A DNA stretch of 64,000 bases from Zygnema cylindricum (taxonomy: Eukaryota; Streptophyta; Zygnematophyceae; Zygnematales; Zygnemataceae): contig JBBHKE010000822.1 in the NCBI GenBank assembly GCA_037447655.1, positions 174,750 to 238,749 on the forward strand, written 5' to 3'. Every line of letters starts with the position of its first letter. Positions within the stretch are counted from its first letter, which is position 1. Shown here one piece after another: positions 57,860 through 64,000 of this stretch. A program made the position numbers and the translations under genes. The notes under the pieces were generated by a model. The model was not told the origin of the DNA, did not search any database, and saw only the letters and a program-made list of their open reading frames with translations.

Positions 57860-59397
57860 TAGTTCTGTCCTGTTTTCCGAGCACCAGTAAATGGACAGAG
57901 GTATCCGACTATAATTTGGACGACTTTTTCCTCAAATTTTAAATTACTCGCTTCCCCCGTTTGGCTCCTTTACGCGCTCTAAATTTTATTTTGGTGTCTG
58001 TTGTTACAAATTTCCGACGCATAGTCAGCGCCCTGTAGGACCCCTAGTAACTACGTGGACCATTCTAAAATTATCGCGCTTTCGGTTCGTACGTTTGCGA
58101 GAACAATGTACGGATTATGTGACGTTTGTCTCACTTTATGTTTCGGCAACCTTCGAAGGTTCCAAAATCACACATTTTTTCGCGGTTGCAGAAATAGTAC
58201 CATTTCGTACAGAGTACCTGCAATAGTACCTGTTACTGTGAATTTTACAGCAAATTTTCGCTAGTGTGGAAGTCTATCATTGACGCTAATAACGGCACGG
58301 TGTACGGTACAGTACGGTAGCGAAATAATCGTCGAATAGTTCGTCCCAATAATTTTAGCATTATATTGTCATCGGACGTCCTTTTTTCATCAACCGACAA
58401 TTGTAATTTCCGTACTGCGGTGAATCGCGGTAATTCGCGGCCCAATCCAGAATTGCCAACTCAGCAAGCTTCCCATGTTCTTTTCCTCGCACGAAATCTC
58501 TACGCAACATGCGACGTTTTGTACCTTTCACTGCGATTTTTCGTACGGTATCCCTCTTTCGCACGTCTAAGATGTCGCATAATTTTGTCGTATGCGAACT
58601 CTTACGTGATACGAAATTTGAGAACACACCCAAAGCTTAATTTCCACCGGAGGTAAGAGAGGAAGCGAGGGATAGTCCGTGGGTTTGTGAGAAAGAGCGA
58701 GAGAGGGAGAGAGAAAATATATAGAACAGAGAGAGAAAGATAGGGAGCTGGTATCAAACTCTAATCTTAGCATATAATTAATAAAAAAATCTTGAGTTTT
58801 TTCAATATTTTTTCAATAATAAAAACAGTGGGAAAAAATAAAAAGAACAGAAGGAGCCGGAAACAATGAAGCTGAAAGCACTGTTTTTTGGGCCCCATTT
58901 TTGATTTTAAGAAAGAGAGGGAGAATAAAGAGAGAGAGAAGAAAGCGAGAGAGGAGAAAGAGAGAGAAGAAAGAGAGAGAGAAGAAAGAGAGAGAAGAAA
59001 GAGAGAGAAGAAAGAGAGAGGAGAAAGAGAGAGAAGAAAGAGAGAGAAGAAAGAGAGAGAGAAGAAAGAGAGAGAAGAAAGAGAGAGGAGAAAGGGAGAG
59101 AAGAAAGGGAGAGGAGAAGTAAAAATCAGGGGAGTAAACGAAAGGGAGAGTCAGTGACAGGGAGAGAGTCAAAGAGAAGGCGGGAGCAAGAGAAGAAAGG
59201 GAGAGAGAGAGAGAGAGAGAGAGGAGGAGAATTAGACGCGGGTGAGAAAGAATTATCGGAGAAGGGAGGAGCAGCTGAGCAGGAGAGAGGGAGAGGGAGA
59301 GAGTAAGGGAGAGAGATAGAGAGCAAGAGAGAGAGAAAGAGAGAGGGAGGAAGGGAGAAATTTCCAGAAAGTTTCCAGGGCACATGCACTGCTTATA
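57860..59397. other. Intergenic DNA with purine-rich satellite
   Basis: 58281-58302 is a lone right end of the CACCG-type MITE. 58905-59350 is a long GAGA/GAAA simple repeat just before the DHHC gene. Confidence 0.7.
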
Positions 59398-59561
59398 ATG
59401 CAGGCGAAGAAGACGGGAGGGAGTGGAGGTAGTGGAGTGAGTGGAATTTATGGAGGGGAGAGAAGGAGCGAGGAAGTTCCCAAATGGACAGATGACGCCT
59501 GCGGATGGTGGTCCCTCGTATTTATCATTTTTGTCTGTTCTGCCTCCGGATTGTACTTTGT
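59398..59561 (+). CDS. DHHC gene exon 1
   Basis: ATG lies right after the purine satellite. Ends TTTGT before GTGAGG, phase 2, completed by the first base of exon 2. Confidence 0.72.
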
Positions 59562-62500
59562 GTGAGGAGCCCCTCCTTTCCATTTTTTCCCATTTTTTGT
59601 CGTTTTGAGGTAACGAAGTGTTGTAAGGTTTTTTTGTGGAAATTTTGGGAGAATGGGGGAGAGAGACAGAGAATAACGAGGGGAGAGGGAGAGGGAGAGG
59701 GAGAGGGAGACGAACCATTATTTAATGTGGATTAGTAATTGTTGAAGCAATTGTTTTTGTGCTGTTTTTTTGTTCTCATTGTGTTTGAGAAATGGAAAGT
59801 TGTGACACTTTTGATTTTGAGAAGTCAAAGCTCCAATTATTTTTGGGAACTCAAAAACTCTTCCACAATGTGAATTGTTTTGGAGATGGAAAGTAAACAT
59901 TGCGAAATTGAAATTGGAAAAATCCCAACAAAGTGGAAATTGAAAATTGAAAACTGAAAATTGAAAACTGAAACTGAGAGTTGAAACCAGAAATCTGAAA
60001 GCAACTGAGAATCGGGAATCAAAACTTAAAACCTTCAAGAAACATGAAACTGAAAATTAACTAAAAAATTAAAAACTGGAAATGGAAATAGAAAACTGGA
60101 AATCAAAACTGCAAACTGGAAACTGAAACATGAAGCTGGAAACTGAAATTTGAAACCGTTTGGTTCTATGCAGCATTCCGGGGATTGCGGCGTTTCCGGT
60201 GAAAGTTTTTCTTTCTTTGGGCGTCGGCATTTGCGTAATTTTGTCGCTTCTGTTTCTTATCATTGTTGAGAAAGTGGATCCCGGAGTCGTGCCGCCAAAT
60301 GCTACACAAGGTAAATATTTTAATAAAAAATAAAAATGGAAATAAATGAAGAAAACGAAAAAAAAAAGAAAAAGGGAAAGAAGAAGAAGGAGAAGGAGAA
60401 GGAGAAGGAAAAAAGGAAGGTAGAAAAAATCAGAAAGAAAAGGGAAAAAAGAAAGGTCTTCTTCATCCTTTGGTCTATTTTCTTTGTCCGCCTTCTCGTT
60501 GTTTGTTTTTTTTTTTTTTTCTCTTTGTTTTATTTTGTCTTGTTTTATTTGTTTATTTTAGTGTGTGTTAACCCCGTTTTTGGAATGTGTTTATGTTTTA
60601 TGTAGATATATGTCTTGCGGGGTTTTCTTTTTTTTATCTTTATTTTTTTCCTTCTCCTTTTTTTGTCTTACATGTTCGTTATCATGTGGTTATGGCATGC
60701 CTTCTTTTTTCTTTTGTATATAGTTGGTGAGCTGCCATAAATAACTCTTTTTTATTTTTGTTTTTTTTTTTTTTTTTTTCTTTCTAATTTGTTCGTCATG
60801 TTTTTGACCTTATTTATAGTTTTATTTATACAGATCCTAAATCTTTAAAATCTCAGAAAACTCATCAGCTCATCATTTTTCTCTTTTTTATTTTTCTTCT
60901 TTTTTTCGTTCTACTAAGGATTTGTCACCTGACGAGTTCTTCACTTTTCTTACTCAACCCATTTCTATTCCTCCATTCCTTACCTCTTTTCACCCATTCT
61001 CCTGTTTACCGTTTTCTCATCAGTTGTTCACTGTTTCTCACAGTTTCTCACAGTTTCTCACAGTTTCTCACCACCTTTTCGCTGTTTTTCCGAGTGTTTT
61101 TCACCATTCTTTCACCATTTTTTCGCTGTTTTTTCACTACTTCTTCACCATTTCTTTACCATTTTCCACCATTTTTTTGAATTTTCTTTCCGATTTCTCT
61201 TCACCGTTTTTTCTCCGTTTTTCCACCCTTTTCACACCGTTTCCCCACCGTTTCCTTAACGTTTACCTCCGTTTCTTTTTCTTTCTTTATTTCTTTCATT
61301 TTTTTTCAAACCTTTTTTTTTTGAAGTCTTAAAGATTCTCCTCGAAACCTCAAACTAATCCTATTTTTTTTTCTCCCAAATGTTTTAAAAAATATTTTCC
61401 CAGACCCTTTAATTGCTTTAGCGGAATTGGGTACAATAGCCCCGGATCTTGTCCAGGATGAGAGAGGACAGTGGGTACGGAGAAGATTCTCTCCAGAAGG
61501 TCAAACGGAATCCGTTGAACGGTACTGCAACACGTGTCACATATGGAGGCAACCGAGGACCAGTCACTGCAGTAAATGTGGATACTGCATGGAGGTGAGG
61601 AGAGGGAGGGATAGGGAGGGAGGGAGGGAGGGAGGGAGAGGGAGAGAGAGAGGATTGGATTTGAGAAAATTGGAGAAGCCTTGGAGTTGGGGAAACTGGA
61701 GAGGGGAAGAGTGGGAGAAAAAGGGGAGAGCAGAGGGAGAGGAATTCATTTGTGGAAATTGGAGAGGAATTGGTCAAATAGGAACTGATTACATTTTTAT
61801 GTCTCTGTTTTGTAGAAGAGAAGAGGGTTGATTTTGAGATCCAGTTTTAAGTAAAGGAAAATGTGAATTTTATTTACGCTTTGGAATGATTCAATTCTTT
61901 GGTTTACTTTGATGACGTATATAATGACGATAGCAATAAATATGATAATAATAAAGATAACGATAACAAAGATGATAATAAGAAAGATGATGATAGTAAA
62001 GATGATAATAATAAAGATGAGGATAAGAAAGATGATAATTGTAAAGAATGATAACAATAAAAATGATGATGATATTTATACTAGTATAGACAATAATGAT
62101 GATAATGATTGCAAATATGTTAAGGACATGTGAAAGGCAAATCTTTTGGTTTTATGTTACAAACATGTTATTCTTCATATTATTATTCTTTTGTTGTTTC
62201 AGAGGTTTGATCACCACTGTGGAGCCGTGGGAACTTGCATCGCTCAAAAAAATCATCGATTTTTTGTCGCTTTTCTCTTTTTTGCCTCCTTGGTATGTCC
62301 ATTACCTTTCTCCTTTCGTTTTCCCCTCCTTTCCTTTTTTCCAAATTTCTCTTTTCAGTTTTTCCTTTTTTCCCTCTTTCCCTTTTTTTTCCTTTCCATT
62401 TTTCCTTCTTTCCTATTTTCCTCCTTTCCGTTTTTCCTTTTTTCTTATTTCCTTCATTTTTCTCCTCCTTTCCTTTTTTCCTCTCTTTATTTTTTCTCTC

Positions 62501-64000
62501 TTCTCCTTTTTTCCTTCTTTCCTTTCCTCCTCTTCTTTTCTTTTGTCCTTTTTCTTTTTTTCCCTCCTTTCCCAATTATCCTCCTTCATTTTTCCCTCCT
62601 TTATTTCCGTTTTTCATGCTTTCCTAACTATCCTCCTGTCGTTTTTTCCTTCTTTCCTTTTTCTTCCTTCCTTTTTTCCTTCCCAGTGAGGAAAGTAAGT
62701 ACAATAGAGCCAAAAATAAATGTTCTTTTTAATTTTTTTGAATAGGATTCGAATGGGAAAGGATTTTTTGACTTCCTTTTATTAAAGTTTTTTTTTTTTT
62801 TTTTGTTTTTCAGGGAGCTATGATGCTATTGGTCGCATGTATTCTTCGTTTGATAGAAGACAATTGGGGACAGTAAGTACTAAATGGGCGTTATCTTTAC
62901 CTCTCTCTCTCTCTCTCTCCCTCTCCCTCTCCTCTCTCTTCCCCTTCCCTCTCTCTCTCTCGCTATAATTTTGAAAACATAAGATGTTTTCTTTCCTCTG
63001 CTAATCTAAAGAGCGATGATTGAGACGCAGTTACTAAAAATGTTTTTTCTCATTTTACATGCTTTTGTCGATCATTATTTGTTAAAATTTGTTTGTTTTC
63101 TTTTGTTTTTTCTTTTTATTTTTTATTTTTCAGACACCCGGGAGCGACTGCATGGGAAAATTGGCGTACGATAGTTTTGGGGATTTTGGCCTTTATCTAT
63201 TTTTACATCACTTTTCTCTTCTTTTTTGCCATACTGCACTGTGCCATTCTCGTATGCGGTACGCTTTTCAGTCTCTTCAATATATGTTTATTTCTGTAAA
63301 AATATGTTTTAATATCTGTATTTTGTATTGTTTATTCGGTTTAGTCTTTACAAATATGTTTATTTTTGTATAGATATGTTTTTATTTTGTATTGGTTTCT
63401 GGGTTTGGTCTTTACGAATATGTTTATCAATTTTTAGAAAAGTTTAAATACATATTATGTCTCATCATTAATAAACTCCATGGTACGGTTTTTGCTTCGG
63501 GATATATTAGGGAGGATATTCCACATTCTTTTGTTTTTTAACTTTTCCAGATTGTTTCTAAAAGGTACCGGGTCTTTACTTCAATTTTTCCTTCGTTTTC
63601 CTTTGATTTTTCCTTCAATTTTTCCTCCTTTTGTTTTCAGACTCTATGAGAGACTTTGTAATAGACTTTGAAACTAATCTTTCGATTGTTTCTTCCTTCC
63701 ATTTTTCGTCACATTGTACAACTAAACAGTACATAGAATCTTTAGCACTTCACGACTCTAAAACCAATCATTTCATCCTTTTTCCTTCCGATTCCCTTCA
63801 ACAAATTTTACAGAAAAAACCAAACCTTCCCATCATCCTTTTCCCCTTTTCCTTTCGTTCTCCTTCAAAATTTATTCCTTTCTTCTTCAGATTTTACGAC
63901 TAAACAGTATATAAAGTCTCGTCGAGGAGGAACTTCCGTACGATGGCCGACGTTCTCTGAATGGCTCCAAAATTTAAAAGCCGTTTGTTGCGCCGAAATT
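59398..64000 (+). CDS. DHHC-type protein S-acyltransferase, 5' part (runs off window)
   Basis: Exons: 59398-59561, 60174-60310, 61404-61594, 62203-62292, 62814-62872, 63134-63285 and 63891 onward, with compatible phases. Exon 1 starts MQAKKTGGSGGSG and has a first membrane helix (WWSLVFIIFVCSASGLYFV). Exon 2 gives a second helix and the DPG motif (VEKVDPGVVPP). Exon 3 begins the Cys-rich domain (RYCNTCHIWRQPRTSHCSKC). Exon 4 has RFDHHCGAVGTCIAQKNHRF, with catalytic DHHC. Exons 5-6 code two more helices. Exon 7 has TTKQYIKSRRGG at the place of the TTxE motif. The enzyme attaches palmitate to protein Cys at endomembranes. Unusual: Gly after DHHC where Pro is common, and Gln in TTxE. Confidence 0.85.
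60174..60310 (+). CDS. DHHC gene exon 2
   Basis: Acceptor TTCTATGCAG, donor GTAAAT. Reads IPGIAAFPVKVFLSLGVGIC and ends DPGVVPPNATQ. Confidence 0.82.
61404..61594 (+). CDS. DHHC gene exon 3
   Basis: Acceptor TTTTCCCAG, donor GTGAGG. First half of the zinc-binding Cys-rich domain. Confidence 0.9.
61905..62110 (+). repeat. GATAAT/AAGAT simple repeat
   Basis: Imperfect ATGATAATAATAAAG-like repeats in DHHC intron 3. Confidence 0.8.
62203..62292 (+). CDS. DHHC gene exon 4 (catalytic)
   Basis: Acceptor TTGTTTCAG, donor GTATGT. Contains the DHHC tetrad and NHRFF. Confidence 0.92.
62814..62872 (+). CDS. DHHC gene exon 5
   Basis: A 59-base exon: GAMMLLVACILRLIEDNWGT, donor GTAAGT, phase 2. Confidence 0.82.
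63134..63285 (+). CDS. DHHC gene exon 6
   Basis: Acceptor ATTTTTCAG. Reads HPGATAWENWRTIVLGILAF and the last membrane helix. The donor at 63286 (GTTTAT) is weak but gives the right phase; GTATGC at 63252 is an alternative. Confidence 0.7.
63891..64000 (+). CDS. DHHC gene exon 7 (partial)
   Basis: Acceptor TTCTTCAG. Open to the window end, with TTKQYIKSRRGGTSVRWP. A degenerate copy of its start (ACAACTAAACAGTACATAGA) lies 178 bp upstream at 63718. Confidence 0.75.

Noticed and set aside
58813-59718. Long minus-strand ORF (301 residues) rich in Ser/Leu
   Set aside because: It is the complement of a GAGA/GAAA satellite; the plus strand here carries the DHHC first exon.
62096-62745. Overlapping ORFs of almost 200 residues, Phe/Ser-rich
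   Set aside because: They read the T/C-rich DHHC intron 4; only the first part (62203-62292) is an exon.
1-64000. CRISPR arrays, operons, rRNA and tRNA genes
   Set aside because: No regular repeat-spacer array, no clustered co-directional bacterial-type genes, and no cloverleaf or rRNA sequence that I could recognise by eye.

Overview
This is eukaryotic nuclear DNA. Genes are split by long T-rich introns with GT...AG borders, intergenic DNA is AT-rich, and transposon debris is heavy. The best lineage clue is a 99-residue HIG1-domain protein (minus strand, 35592-39670) that reads like plant and green-algal members of that family (segments SIAYN and HARLHAQ). An Uup-type ABC-F gene with a Ser/Arg-rich, plastid-transit-like leader and plant-style Ty1/copia elements fit this. 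I infer a green-lineage (Viridiplantae) organism, perhaps an alga; I cannot name the species.

Layout. 317-704 (-): last exon of an unidentified gene. 1012-9388 (+): ten exons of an ABC-F ATPase whose short last exon is intact only at 16013-16054. About 9868-15817 and 16021-20826: two diverged copies of one 5-6 kb segment, separated by a 10-base N gap. They carry the ABC-F last exon, a small membrane-type ORF, a decayed RRM-like ORF and a 228-residue ORF with its own CCAAT/TATA promoter. Each copy also has private transposon insertions. 21434-21845: 10-bp minisatellite. 22666-22794 (-): terminal exon of an unidentified gene. 25257-25441: G-run tract. 26745-28361 (-): membrane-anchored alpha/beta-hydrolase with an acidic linker. 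29565-34228: dense cluster of short transposons. 35592-39670 (-): the HIG1 gene. 40343-41992: more short transposons. 42757-54317: Ty1/copia array. 54354-57854: nested short transposons. 59398 to the window end (+): first seven exons of a DHHC-type protein S-acyltransferase.

The genes do not form a pathway. The ABC-F protein is probably a (plastid) ribosome-associated ATPase, the HIG1 protein a mitochondrial inner-membrane respiratory-chain assembly factor, and the DHHC protein an endomembrane palmitoyltransferase.

The most unusual pattern is structural. In three genes, introns just before a 3' splice site carry tandem, decaying copies of their own 3' ends, in several cases with the acceptor and the start of the next exon. 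The duplicated 5-6 kb segment acts as a natural control: insertions present in one copy and absent from the other reveal element ends and target-site duplications.
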